Origin: Collinsella sp.
Lineage (GTDB): Bacteria; Actinomycetota; Coriobacteriia; Coriobacteriales; Coriobacteriaceae
Reading direction: 5' to 3'
DNA length: 64,000 bases
NCBI GenBank assembly: GCA_019414055.1
Contig: DXMV01000020.1
Coordinates: forward strand, 29,054-93,053
The notes below the pieces were generated by a model. That model was not told where the DNA came from. It saw only the letters and a list, made by a program, of their open reading frames with translations, and did no database searches. Shown piece after piece: positions 35,753 to 44,420 of the stretch (its first letter is position 1; each line of letters begins with the position of its first letter). A program made the translations under genes and the position numbers.

Positions 35753-37381
35753 CTAAGCGCGCGCTTCTTCCAGCATCTGCCTGGCGTGCGCCAGGCTTGC
35801 CTCGGACTGATCGCCGCTAAGCATGCGAGCGATCTCTGCGGTACGGGCGTCCCCAGTCACCTCGTCCAGGTGCGTCTGGGGAACATCGCCGGGCTCTTTA
35901 CTGACCACGTAATGTTTGTCAGCCATGACGGCGACCTGTGCCAGGTGCGTTACGACGATGACCTGATGCGTGGCGGCAAGATCGGCCAGCACACCAGCAA
36001 GAGCACGAGCCGTAGAGCCGCCGACGCCGGCATCGACCTCGTCAAATACCAGCGTGTCGACGCCGTCCGCATTGCCGAGGACGACCTTGCTCGCCAGCAT
36101 AACGCGGCTCAGCTCGCCGCCCGAGGCAATGCGGCGCAAAGGACGCGGTGTGAGACCCGCGCCGCTGCGATATAGCAGCTCATAGCTCGAAGGACCCGCG
36201 GGTGTCCACTCAGCGCGAGGAAGATCGCGGGACTCCCAGACCAGCTCAGCACCGCCCATCTCCAGGCGTGCCATCTGACGACCCACCTCGTGACAAAAAC
36301 GCGGGGCTGCCGTATTGCGTGCACGCTTAAGCGCCTTGGCAGCGGCGAACAGTTCGCGCTCCGCCGCGCCAAGCGCTTCGCGCGCCTTCTTGATCTGCTC
36401 ATCACCATCGTCTACCAGCGACAACAGCTCTTGCGAGCGATCGCGCATGGCAAACACGTCGTCCATGGTGGGACCCCACTGACGCAGCAGACCCTTGAGG
36501 TCGGAATAGCGCTCGCGCATACGAGCCAGCTCGCGCGGATCGAAGGCGACCCCATCGCGATAGGCACGCAACTCGTTGGCGCAATCCTCGAGTGAGATGC
36601 AGGCATCCGAAAGGGCATCGGCGATGTCGCCTAGCTTACGGTCAACGGTCGTCATGCGTGAAAGCTCGGCCACGGCGCTGTTCACGGCATCGAGCGCTCC
36701 CCCTTCGGCGGCAATCGATGCATGGGCTTCGTTAGCCGTGGCCACCAGCACCTCGGCATGCTCCGAGCGCGGCAGCAGCTCCTCGAGCTCCTCACACTCA
36801 CCCGGCTTGGGGTCGACCTCAGCGATACGCTCCAGGGCGAAGCGCGCCTCCTCGACGCGACCCCCATGCGCACGCGACGCCTCCTCTACGCGACGGACCT
36901 CCTTGGCAGCCGCACGCGACGCCTTGAAGCAGGCACGGTACTTTTCCAGTGCCTCGAGCGCCGCGCGCCCAGCCCAGGCATCAACCATGGCAACATGATG
37001 TGCCGGATCGAGCAGGCGCTGATGTTCATGCTGGCCACACAAATCCATCATCACGCCGACGCGCTCGGAAAGCTCGCGAACGCTGGCGATGCGGCCGTCA
37101 ATCTTGACGCGGCTGCGACCCTCGGCAGAAAGGCTGCGCTGAACGGTGAAGCCCTCCGTGTCGTGCGGGCCGTCGAACAGGCGCGCCTCGACGCTGGCAA
37201 GCGCCTCGCCCTCGCGCACGGTCGACGAATCTGCGCGTTCGCCCAAGATGAGCTTAAGCGCCGAAAGCAGCGCGGTCTTGCCGGCGCCAGTCTCGCCAGT
37301 CAAAACCGTTAGGCCCGCACTCGGAACCAACGTCGCCTCGCGAATGAGCGCGATGTTGGAAACCTGAAGCTCATCGATCAT
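35753..37381 (-). CDS. recN: DNA repair protein RecN
   Basis: A 542-residue SMC-like ATPase for double-strand break repair. Walker A is GETGAGKTALLSALKLILG near 30; the long coiled-coil middle follows; the C-terminal head has IASGGELSRVMLA and VFDEVDAGVGG. The first residues MIDELQVSNIALI are typical. It overlaps nadK by 11 bases and ends the minus-strand cluster running from pepP or efp to recN. Confidence 0.95.
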   Translation of the reverse strand: MIDELQVSNIALIREATLVPSAGLTVLTGETGAGKTALLSALKLILGERADSSTVREGEALASVEARLFDGPHDTEGFTVQRSLSAEGRSRVKIDGRIASVRELSERVGVMMDLCGQHEHQRLLDPAHHVAMVDAWAGRAALEALEKYRACFKASRAAAKEVRRVEEASRAHGGRVEEARFALERIAEVDPKPGECEELEELLPRSEHAEVLVATANEAHASIAAEGGALDAVNSAVAELSRMTTVDRKLGDIADALSDACISLEDCANELRAYRDGVAFDPRELARMRERYSDLKGLLRQWGPTMDDVFAMRDRSQELLSLVDDGDEQIKKAREALGAAERELFAAAKALKRARNTAAPRFCHEVGRQMARLEMGGAELVWESRDLPRAEWTPAGPSSYELLYRSGAGLTPRPLRRIASGGELSRVMLASKVVLGNADGVDTLVFDEVDAGVGGSTARALAGVLADLAATHQVIVVTHLAQVAVMADKHYVVSKEPGDVPQTHLDEVTGDARTAEIARMLSGDQSEASLAHARQMLEEARA

Positions 37382-38231
37382 GACGCACTCCGTAGAACAC
37401 GCGGCTCACCGAGTTGTAGAAGCTCTCGGGACCGTAATCCAGCAGCAGCACATCGCCGGGACCACGACGCACGGCCACGCTCTCGACCGTGCCATCGCAG
37501 GTAATAAACTGTCCGTCGATGGCGATGGCCGGCACGCTCGGGCGATCATCGGACATAAAGATCTCGACGACATCACTTGGCGAAGTCAAGAAAGCGCGAG
37601 CCTGAATGGTGTGCGGCGCGATGGGCACGCAAACCATACCAGTATAATCAGGGCTCACGATGGGGCCGCCGGCGCTCAGCGCATAGCCCGTAGAGCCGGT
37701 CGCCGTCGATACGACCACGCCATCGCCGCGCAAGCGATCAATATGGTGGCCCGACACGGTGATGTCGAACTCGACCATATCGGAAAGCGGCCCACGTGTG
37801 AGCGCCATGTCGTTGAGGGCGAACGAACGCACGACATCCTTCGTGCCGTCCTCACGCACGGAAACGATGTCTGCGGCGATGGTGGCGCGGCGGCTCACGT
37901 GGAGCTCACCGGACAGGGCATCGCTCACAACCTGCAAAATGTCACGTTCCTCGGGACTGGCCGCCGTCAAAAAGCCCAGGTGACCATAGGAAAGACCCAA
38001 AATGGGAATCTCACGGTAGTTGAGAATGCGGGCGGCCCGCAACAGCGTGCCGTCGCCGCCGAGCGTGATGACCAAGTCGGCATCATCAACATCGGGCGTG
38101 CTCTGAATCTTGGAGCGTTGGTCGGCCGCCCATGCGACCTCATAGCCCTGGCGCGAAAGCCAAAGCTCGAGCATCAGGCCACTCTCGACCGCCTCTTGCT
38201 TGTAGTAATTGGGAACCAGAAAGACCTTCAT
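37371..38231 (-). CDS. nadK: NAD kinase
   Basis: A 286-residue kinase making NADP from NAD. The signature GGDGT is in VITLGGDGTLLRAARI; the second block NDMALTRG and the third TGSTGYALSAGGPIV are intact. It overlaps tlyA by four bases (ATGA) and recN by 11. The tlyA-nadK-recN order is common in Gram-positive bacteria. Confidence 0.96.
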   Translation of the reverse strand: MKVFLVPNYYKQEAVESGLMLELWLSRQGYEVAWAADQRSKIQSTPDVDDADLVITLGGDGTLLRAARILNYREIPILGLSYGHLGFLTAASPEERDILQVVSDALSGELHVSRRATIAADIVSVREDGTKDVVRSFALNDMALTRGPLSDMVEFDITVSGHHIDRLRGDGVVVSTATGSTGYALSAGGPIVSPDYTGMVCVPIAPHTIQARAFLTSPSDVVEIFMSDDRPSVPAIAIDGQFITCDGTVESVAVRRGPGDVLLLDYGPESFYNSVSRVFYGVRHDR

Positions 38232-39040
38232 AGCGTTGCCGCTTTCTCGCTCAAAGCCGATACCCGGGATTGCAACTCGTCATCGGAGCGCTCTCTGGGG
38301 GCAAACCTCGTGCCGTGCAGGAAAAACTCGACGTTGCCCTTGGCGCCATGAATGGGCGACACGCACACATCGACCGGGAACAGCCCCTTGGCAGCAAAGA
38401 GTTCAATAGCCGCCACGAGCGTATCGTGGCGGACAGCAGGATCTGTCACGATACCGCCCTCGCCCACCAGCGCAGCCGGCGCCTCAAACTGGGGCTTTAC
38501 GAGCGTGCAAAACGAACCCGAAGCCTTCAGGCACGCCAGCACGGCGTCGATGATATTCGCGATGCTGGTAAACGACACGTCGCACACAGCCAGGTCGATA
38601 GCGCTCTCATAGCCAAGATCGGGCAACTGCGTCACATTCGTGCGCTCGTGCAGCGTCACACGATCGTCCTGGCGAAGTGACCAGTCGAACTGGGCACGGC
38701 CCACGTCGACCGAAACGACTGTGGCGGCACCACGCTTGAGCAGGCAATCGGTAAAGCCGCCGGTAGAGCAGCCTACGTCCAGGCAAGCAAGGCCCGTCGG
38801 ATCAATCCCAAACGCATCGAGCGCACCCTCGAGCTTAAGGCCGCCGCGCCCAACGTACGGAATGCGTCCCTTAACATGCAGCGGTAGGCCCGGTGTCACC
38901 TTGAGCCCCGGAGAGGTCAAACGCTCGCCACCGCTCGAGACCAAGCCGGCCATAAGAGTGCGAAGGGCATCCGCGCGATCGGCGCAGATGCCCTGTGAAA
39001 TCAGTTCGTCATCGAGACGCACGCGTTTCATGAATGCCAT
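38228..39040 (-). CDS. tlyA: TlyA-family rRNA 2'-O-methyltransferase
   Basis: About 270 residues: an N-terminal S4 RNA-binding domain (MKRVRLDDELISQGICADRADALRTLMAG) and an FtsJ-like methyltransferase with LDVGCSTGGFTDCLLKRGA and VDVGRAQFDWSLR. In mycobacteria TlyA methylates 16S and 23S rRNA and affects capreomycin sensitivity (family knowledge). The chosen ATG at 39040 overlaps the xseB stop as TGATG, suggesting coupled translation; the ATG at 39031 is an alternative. No clear separate ribosome site. Confidence 0.92.
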   Translation of the reverse strand: MAFMKRVRLDDELISQGICADRADALRTLMAGLVSSGGERLTSPGLKVTPGLPLHVKGRIPYVGRGGLKLEGALDAFGIDPTGLACLDVGCSTGGFTDCLLKRGAATVVSVDVGRAQFDWSLRQDDRVTLHERTNVTQLPDLGYESAIDLAVCDVSFTSIANIIDAVLACLKASGSFCTLVKPQFEAPAALVGEGGIVTDPAVRHDTLVAAIELFAAKGLFPVDVCVSPIHGAKGNVEFFLHGTRFAPRERSDDELQSRVSALSEKAATL

Positions 39041-39306
39041 CAACCATTCGTATCCGGGGATGCAGCCTGTCTATCTTGGGACTCGTTTGCCGCATCCTCA
39101 TCGTATTCCTGCTCGAGCTTGTCGGCCTCACGCGGCGTCAGCTCAAACTTGTCGACCATATCGACCGCACGGGAGCCCAGCTCAATCGCCTCGTCAAACA
39201 AATCGAGCGAACGCTCCAGGGACGTATCCTTGGAGCGAACGGTGGCGATGATCTGGTCCAGGCGATCCGAGATCTCATCGAAGTTGCGGACGGAACCCTC
39301 TGGCAT
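39040..39306 (-). CDS. xseB: Exodeoxyribonuclease VII small subunit
   Basis: An 88-residue helical protein: FDEISDRLDQIIATVRSKDTSLERSLDLFDEAIELG is the XseB pattern of two long helices. The large subunit gene xseA, often adjacent, is not in the window. A polar acidic tail ends the protein. It lies two bases after nusB and overlaps tlyA. Confidence 0.88.
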   Translation of the reverse strand: MPEGSVRNFDEISDRLDQIIATVRSKDTSLERSLDLFDEAIELGSRAVDMVDKFELTPREADKLEQEYDEDAANESQDRQAASPDTNG

Positions 39307-39308
39307 GG

Positions 39309-39896
39309 CTACTCCTCGACGGAGTCGGCCTCGACGGCCTCAGCAGCGTCCGGATCCTCGGCAAGTACACCGGCGGCAGCCTGAGCGGCAGCGACCTTGG
39401 CGGCCGCCTCGGCAGCCTGCGCCTCCTCGCGAGCGCGATCCTCGGCCAGCAGCTCTTGGTACAAATCCTCACCCGGCAGCTCCTCGCTGCGAGCGATCTT
39501 GCCCAGCACGCCGTTGACAAACGATGCGGACTGGTCGGTGCCATAAGCCTTAGCGATTTCGACGGCCTCGTTGATAACAATAGCGTCCGAGACCTCCTCG
39601 TCGGTGAGGAAGCGCATCTCGTAGACGGCGATACGCAGCAGGTTGCGGTCGGCGCCGGGCATGCGCATAAGATCCCAGTTCTTGGCGACGGCGCGCAGGG
39701 CACAGTCGATGCGATCGATATGCTCGTAGGCACCGCGACAAAGCTCCAGCGCATAGGGGTCGAGGGGACCCTTCGAGATCAGGAAATCGCCCTCGAGGAC
39801 GCGCTCGAGCGGGCTGTCCGTGGCCTCGGCCTGGAACAGCAGCTGCAGCGCCTGACTGCGGGCAAGCGTGCGCCCGCGATAAACCTTAAGGCTCAA
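39309..39896 (-). CDS. nusB: Transcription antitermination protein NusB
   Basis: A 195-residue protein. The helical NusB fold is seen in RSQALQLLFQAEA, RNLLRIAVYEM and INEAVEIAKAYGTDQSASFVNGVLGKIA, ending near 150. It acts in rRNA transcription with NusA, NusE and NusG. The last 45 residues are an extra Ala/Glu-rich tail ending in acidic residues, absent from standard NusB of about 140 residues. It starts three bases after the Asp23 gene. Confidence 0.94.
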   Translation of the reverse strand: MSLKVYRGRTLARSQALQLLFQAEATDSPLERVLEGDFLISKGPLDPYALELCRGAYEHIDRIDCALRAVAKNWDLMRMPGADRNLLRIAVYEMRFLTDEEVSDAIVINEAVEIAKAYGTDQSASFVNGVLGKIARSEELPGEDLYQELLAEDRAREEAQAAEAAAKVAAAQAAAGVLAEDPDAAEAVEADSVEE

Positions 39897-39899
39897 AGG

Positions 39900-40262
39900 T
39901 TACTCCTTGGGGAAAACGAGGCCGTCGATACAAACGTCAACGCGCTCGACCTCGACGCCCACCTGGGCATCGATGGCGGCGACCACGGCTGCGCGAACGG
40001 CCTCGGCGAGTTTCTTGAACGGATAGCCAAAGAACACCACGACACGCACGGTGAGTGCGAGCTTGTCGCCGACGACCTCGGCCTCGACCGCCGGCTCGGA
40101 AGCCGGGGCCTTGGACGAGAGCATCATGGAGACAAGGTTGGTGGCAAGGTCCTTGACGCCAACGGAGGCGATGCCCTCGACATCCGACACGGCGCGCGAG
40201 ACGATGGCGGTCAGTACATCGGGCGAAATGCCGATGCCGTCAATCTTGATTTCCTGGGGCAT
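39900..40262 (-). CDS. Asp23/Gls24-family protein
   Basis: A 120-residue protein with the DUF322 pattern: GIGISPDVLTAIVSRAVSDVEGIASVG near the start and LTVRVVVFFGYPFKKLAEAVRAAVVAAIDAQVGVEVERVDVCIDGLVF at the end. In staphylococci Asp23 is an abundant envelope-linked stress protein; members beside efp and nusB are widespread but uncharacterised. Spaced 24 bases from efp and three from nusB, so one operon. Confidence 0.9.
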   Translation of the reverse strand: MPQEIKIDGIGISPDVLTAIVSRAVSDVEGIASVGVKDLATNLVSMMLSSKAPASEPAVEAEVVGDKLALTVRVVVFFGYPFKKLAEAVRAAVVAAIDAQVGVEVERVDVCIDGLVFPKE

Positions 40263-40286
40263 GAGTCCTCCTAGAAGAGTTGGTTG

Positions 40287-40850
40287 CTAAACGCGGGAGA
40301 CGAACTTGCCGTCGCGGGTGTCAACCTTGATGACCTCGCCCTCGTTGAGGTACATGGGGACCTGGATGACAGCGCCGGTGTCAATCGTGGCCGGCTTGGT
40401 GGAACCCTGGACGGTGTCGCCCTTAAAGCCCGGGTCGGTCTGGACGATGGTGGTCTCGATGAACATCGGCGGGGTCACGCCCATGAGCTCATCGTCGGCG
40501 AAGAGCAGCTGGCAGATATCGTTCTCGCGCAGCCACTTGGAGTTCTCGCCCACCATGTCCTCGGGAACGGGAACCTGCTCATAGGACTCGTTGTCCATAA
40601 AGATGTAGTCGGTGCCATCGTTGTAGAGGTACTGGAACTCACGGGTGGTGAGCATGACGCTCTCGAACTTAGTGCCGGCGTTGCAGGTGTTCTCGACGAC
40701 GCGGCCGCTCTTGATGTCGCGGGTCTTGTAGCGCACAAACGCGCCGCCCTTGCCCGGCTTGACATGCTGGAACTCGACGATGGTGTAGACCTTGTCCTTA
40801 ATGCGGAGACCGAGGCCGTTCTTGAAGTCGGCGGTAGAAATGGTAGGCAT
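40287..40850 (-). CDS. efp: Elongation factor P
   Basis: A 187-residue three-domain factor that relieves ribosome stalling at polyproline. K34 in KPGKGGAFVR is at the loop tip that enters the peptidyl-transferase centre; here it is flanked by Gly and Gly, so the modification type (if any) cannot be read. The start at 40850 follows GAAAGG and gives MPTISTADFKNG. First gene of a minus-strand chain to recN. Confidence 0.95.
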   Translation of the reverse strand: MPTISTADFKNGLGLRIKDKVYTIVEFQHVKPGKGGAFVRYKTRDIKSGRVVENTCNAGTKFESVMLTTREFQYLYNDGTDYIFMDNESYEQVPVPEDMVGENSKWLRENDICQLLFADDELMGVTPPMFIETTIVQTDPGFKGDTVQGSTKPATIDTGAVIQVPMYLNEGEVIKVDTRDGKFVSRV

Positions 40851-40955
40851 AGTGACCTTTCTTGTTATGGGCAGAACGCACAAGCGTCCAAATTACATAC
40901 GACCAAAATTATACACTTGCAGACGGCGCCTGAAGCGAGCGCATAAAAAGAGAAC

Positions 40956-40987
40956 GCGGGGCGTCCGAATCAATCCGGACGCCCCGC
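40956..40987 (-). terminator. Terminator after the Xaa-Pro peptidase gene
   Basis: GCGGGGCGTCCG and CGGACGCCCCGC form a 12-bp perfect stem; on the minus strand TTCTCTTTTTA follows. It separates pepP from efp. Confidence 0.85.
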
Positions 40988-41009
40988 CCCAAAAATCTAT
41001 CGAAATTGG

Positions 41010-42140
41010 CTAACAATCGATGACGTGAAGGTCATGCGGCGTCTTGGTGAAGGGCTCGTAGCCGTTCTCGGTGACCACACCGTAGTCCTCCAGGCGCACG
41101 CCACCCAAACCGGGCAGGTACACGCCGGGCTCCATGGTGATAACCGAGCCAACCTCGATGATATTCTTGCTGCGGTTGAAGTTGGGCAGCTCGTGGATGT
41201 CGATACCGACGCCGTGGCCCAGACCATGGTTGTAGTATTCGCCATAGCCGGCATCGCCAATGATCTTCTTGGAAAGCTTGAAAATGTCGTTGCCCTCGAC
41301 GCCCGGATGGATGGCGGCGACGCACTCCTCGTGCGTACGGCGCACGAGCGCGTACAGGTCGAGCTGCTCCTGGGTGGGCTCGCCCATCACGACGGTACGC
41401 GTCATATCGGAGCGATAGTCGCAGTAGCCCGCGCCATAATCCATGAGAACGAAGTCGCCCTTCTCGATCACGCGGTCGCTCGGGACGGCATGCGGGTTGG
41501 CGGTATTGGGGCCGCTCGCCACGATGGAGCCGAAGGCCAGGCTGTCTGCTCCGTTGGCGAACATAAAGTTCTCGAGCTCGTTGCGAACCTGCTTCTCGGT
41601 CATGCCGGGTTTAATAAATCCGAGCATGTGCTGGAAGGCGGCGTCGGTAATCGACTGCGCATGGCGCATGAGCTCGATCTCCTCGGCGTCCTTGATAGCG
41701 CGCATCTTGCGAATGTCGTCATGCATCAGCGGCAGCATGCAGGCGACGGAACGATCCTCCAGACCACGCTGAATACCCTGGTAGAAGTTGATCTGCATGT
41801 CGTCCTCGACAGCGCAGACGCGGCACTTGTTGGCCGCGATCTTGCCGGAGACCCAACCGGGGATGGTGCCTTCGTCCATGTCGTAGACCCAGGGGCTGCC
41901 GGCAGGCGTGTTCTCCTCAAAGCTGTTGAGGTAGCGCGAGTCGGTATGGAACAGGCACTGGTCAGCCGTAATAAACGCCGCATGCGGGAACTCGAAGGTG
42001 TAATCGAAGACGCCCTTCACGCCCGTAAGCCAACGAAGATTGGCCTCGTCGCGCACGACGATGGCATCGTAGCCGCGCTCAGCCATCAGGGTACGGACAC
42101 GCTCGATACGACCGGCAGGACCGGCAGCAAACTCAGACAT
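41010..42140 (-). CDS. Xaa-Pro aminopeptidase / prolidase-type M24 peptidase
   Basis: A 376-residue metallopeptidase. The N-terminal creatinase-like domain has NLRWLTGVKGVFDYTF; the catalytic pita-bread domain shows all metal ligands: D and D in MDYGAGYCDYRSDMTR, H in GHGVGIDIHELP, E in TMEPGVYLPG and E in RLEDYGVV. It cleaves peptides with proline in second place. GAAAGGA lies seven bases before the ATG at 42140. Upstream of efp, a common pairing (peptidase for proline bonds beside the factor for polyproline synthesis). Confidence 0.93.
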   Translation of the reverse strand: MSEFAAGPAGRIERVRTLMAERGYDAIVVRDEANLRWLTGVKGVFDYTFEFPHAAFITADQCLFHTDSRYLNSFEENTPAGSPWVYDMDEGTIPGWVSGKIAANKCRVCAVEDDMQINFYQGIQRGLEDRSVACMLPLMHDDIRKMRAIKDAEEIELMRHAQSITDAAFQHMLGFIKPGMTEKQVRNELENFMFANGADSLAFGSIVASGPNTANPHAVPSDRVIEKGDFVLMDYGAGYCDYRSDMTRTVVMGEPTQEQLDLYALVRRTHEECVAAIHPGVEGNDIFKLSKKIIGDAGYGEYYNHGLGHGVGIDIHELPNFNRSKNIIEVGSVITMEPGVYLPGLGGVRLEDYGVVTENGYEPFTKTPHDLHVIDC

Positions 42141-42272
42141 GCAGATTCCTTTCTTATTGTCCTCATAAAAGCGGGACGGGTCTCGATCGGAAGATGGAAT
42201 CGTATGCGATCCGCAACCGATTGAAAACCCGCCCCTCAACATGATACGAAAGACGATGGATGTCAATAAATC

Positions 42273-43382
42273 TTAGAGAAGTTCTTTGCGAGAAGCCAAG
42301 TAGGCGTGAGCATGGCGCTCAAGAACCTCGTCCTCAACGCTCGTTAGACGAATGGCGCCGAGTGCCGCGGGCAGCGGCAACATGCTACGGTTCGAGCGAA
42401 CAAACTGCTGCCTGCGGAACTCCTCGATATATGCGGCAGGCACCAGATCGAAGGCAAGCTCCTCGATACCAAAGTCCTCCAGGCAGTCATCGACCTCAAA
42501 GACGTAATCGATATCGAAGTCGCAGGCATCGTGTGCTAGGCGCGCCTCAAAGCGCATGCCCTCGGACAACAGCTGGTAGGCAGGCACCTGCGAAGCGGCA
42601 TCGCCCAAGCAGGCGCGCAGGGTACGCTCCCCCGTCTTGCCAAAATCGAGCGCATGGCGGGCGCTCGGGTTCGTAGCCATCAGCACGTCCTTGCGGGCAG
42701 TCTGAGACCACTGAACGGCATTGACGAGCGCGACCTCCTCGCCCGCGAGAATCTCGGGAACGGTCTCGGTAAACTGATTCCAGCGGGACTTACTACTCGA
42801 AAGCATGGTGCCAACAAGTACCGCATAGCCGAGCTTGAGGTCCTCGGGGGCCGCCTCGCGAACAAGGTCGAGGTCACACACGACCAAGCCCGGCTCGGGA
42901 CGGAACGCGATAGCGGGAAGCGCATGCGCCGACGAGGCGACAAGCGGCTTCATAGTCGTCGCGACCGTGAGCATGGCGTCGAACGTCGTCGGCAGCAAGG
43001 CGCACTCGGTGCGACCGCACCACTGATTGGCACACCAGCAAACGACCGAGCAGGTCGCCGTGTCGCCGACAGCGACAACGAGATCGTCGCAGGTAATGCC
43101 GTTAGCCGACAGGGCGCCAAAGACAGTATCGGCATCGGCAAGCGTAGCACCAGCAGGTGAAACCTCGAGGACGAGCAGCGACACGGCAAAACCGGCGTCG
43201 ATCAGCGCATGCTCGACGACCTCGCCAAATCGCTCGGATGTGGCGTCGTTCCAAACCACCATCGCGCGCTTGGGCTTGCCCACAGCCGAGGCAAACATGC
43301 GCGGCAGCTCCTCGAACGCGCCCAATCCGACGCGGACATCGACACTGCGGTTTTGGAAATTGATAAGTTGACGGCGAATCAT
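42273..43382 (-). CDS. AroB-like protein lacking the expected metal ligands
   Basis: A 369-residue protein overlapping aroK by four bases (ATGA), the usual place of 3-dehydroquinate synthase. The outline of AroB remains: LVVAVGDTAT (101-110) for the NAD loop, LLPTTFDAMLTV (129-140) for PTTLLAQVDSSVGGK, VVCDLDLVREAAPEDLKLGYA (167-187), and DFGKTGERT (246-254) for NLGHTFGHA. By eye the metal-binding Glu is replaced at about V188, and both metal-binding His are replaced (K249 or R253, and no His at 244-283). The glycine-rich GGGVVGD loop is also degraded. It may be a non-catalytic or retasked paralog. No frameshift or stop is seen. Confidence 0.7.
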   Translation of the reverse strand: MIRRQLINFQNRSVDVRVGLGAFEELPRMFASAVGKPKRAMVVWNDATSERFGEVVEHALIDAGFAVSLLVLEVSPAGATLADADTVFGALSANGITCDDLVVAVGDTATCSVVCWCANQWCGRTECALLPTTFDAMLTVATTMKPLVASSAHALPAIAFRPEPGLVVCDLDLVREAAPEDLKLGYAVLVGTMLSSSKSRWNQFTETVPEILAGEEVALVNAVQWSQTARKDVLMATNPSARHALDFGKTGERTLRACLGDAASQVPAYQLLSEGMRFEARLAHDACDFDIDYVFEVDDCLEDFGIEELAFDLVPAAYIEEFRRQQFVRSNRSMLPLPAALGAIRLTSVEDEVLERHAHAYLASRKELL

Positions 43383-43912
43383 AGCAGTCCACGCTCCAAA
43401 AGCATCTCGGCACAAAGGTAGGAAACGTCCTCGAAGGACTTGTTGCGAATATCAAGGGTAATATCGGCGGCCTGGCGATACAGCGGACGGCGATGCTCAA
43501 ACAGGCGCGCAGCGTGCTCGGGCGAGCGGAAATCGGGCCGGGTATCGGAGCGGCGGATCTGGCGCAACGAGTCCTCAAAGTCACCTTCGAGGTACACGCA
43601 CGTACCCATCTCGTGCATCAGCTCAATGTTCACCGGCGTCTCGACGATGCCGCCCCCGCACGATACCAGCAGGCTGCGCTCACTTTGAAGCGAACGGAGT
43701 GCCGAGGTCTCGAGCTCGCGAAAACGATCCTCGCCCTCGGTCTCAAATATCTCGGTCACCGACTTGCCGCATCGACGCACAACCAAACGATCGGTATCGA
43801 TGAATCGACGCTTGAACATAGTGCCCACGTTGCGCGCAAGCGTCGACTTGCCCGCGCCCAAAAAGCCGATAAAGAAGATATGGTCGCAGCCGTGTTTGAT
43901 GTGCTGAGACAT
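43379..43912 (-). CDS. aroK: Shikimate kinase
   Basis: A 177-residue kinase: Walker A GFLGAGKST, substrate-binding DTD and GEDRFRELE, GGGIVETP, RPDF and the late RRPLYRQAAD are all in place, so it looks active, unlike its AroB-like neighbour. It phosphorylates shikimate on the way to chorismate. It overlaps the next gene by four bases and follows the HAD gene by eight. Confidence 0.92.
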   Translation of the reverse strand: MSQHIKHGCDHIFFIGFLGAGKSTLARNVGTMFKRRFIDTDRLVVRRCGKSVTEIFETEGEDRFRELETSALRSLQSERSLLVSCGGGIVETPVNIELMHEMGTCVYLEGDFEDSLRQIRRSDTRPDFRSPEHAARLFEHRRPLYRQAADITLDIRNKSFEDVSYLCAEMLLERGLL

Positions 43913-43920
43913 GGCGAAAC

Positions 43921-44418
43921 CTATTCCTCGCAGGGAAGGTCGCGCAGGGCCCGGCGCTCAAAGATACGGAAGATCTGCGTGTACCACAGGTCCTGGGTTG
44001 CCTGCGGCTTGACCAGAATAGTGTCAACGCCGGCAAAGTTACCGCTCCACACGTCCGTATAAAGCTGGTCACCGATCAGCACGGCCTCGTCGGCCGTGGC
44101 GCCCAGACGCTTAAGACCCGCCTTCAGGGCAAACGGGGCGGGCTTCATGGCGTGGCTGATGGCCTCGAGCCCCAGCTCGCGTGCCGATGCCATGACCTGG
44201 TCGCGATGCCAGTTATTGGACACCATACACAGCTTAAAGCCCTTGGCATGGGCGGCCTCGAGCCAAGCGGAAACCGCAGCGGGGACCTGCTCGGTATCGC
44301 GCGGAACCAGGGTGTTATCGCGGTCGAGTAGAATGGCGCGCTTGCCGTCGGCCCAGAGGGTATCGAGGTCGATGCGGTCGACTGAGGCAACATATCGTTT
44401 GGGGCTAAAAATCCTCAT
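43921..44418 (-). CDS. YqeG-family HAD phosphatase
   Basis: A 165-residue class IIIA HAD hydrolase: nucleophile motif ILLDRDNTLVP, motif II VSNN, and the late K-P and IGDQLYTDVWSGN. Members dephosphorylate phosphatidylglycerophosphate in some lineages (family knowledge, uncertain here). The start MRIFSPKRY at 44418 follows TTGGA by eight bases; mltG ends two bases upstream, so they are co-transcribed. Confidence 0.88.
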   Translation of the reverse strand: MRIFSPKRYVASVDRIDLDTLWADGKRAILLDRDNTLVPRDTEQVPAAVSAWLEAAHAKGFKLCMVSNNWHRDQVMASARELGLEAISHAMKPAPFALKAGLKRLGATADEAVLIGDQLYTDVWSGNFAGVDTILVKPQATQDLWYTQIFRIFERRALRDLPCEE

Positions 44419-44420
44419 GA

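Noticed and set aside
42273..43382. AroB-like gene as a frameshifted pseudogene
   Set aside because: The frame is open over the full family length and coupled to aroK; loss is by substitution, not disruption.
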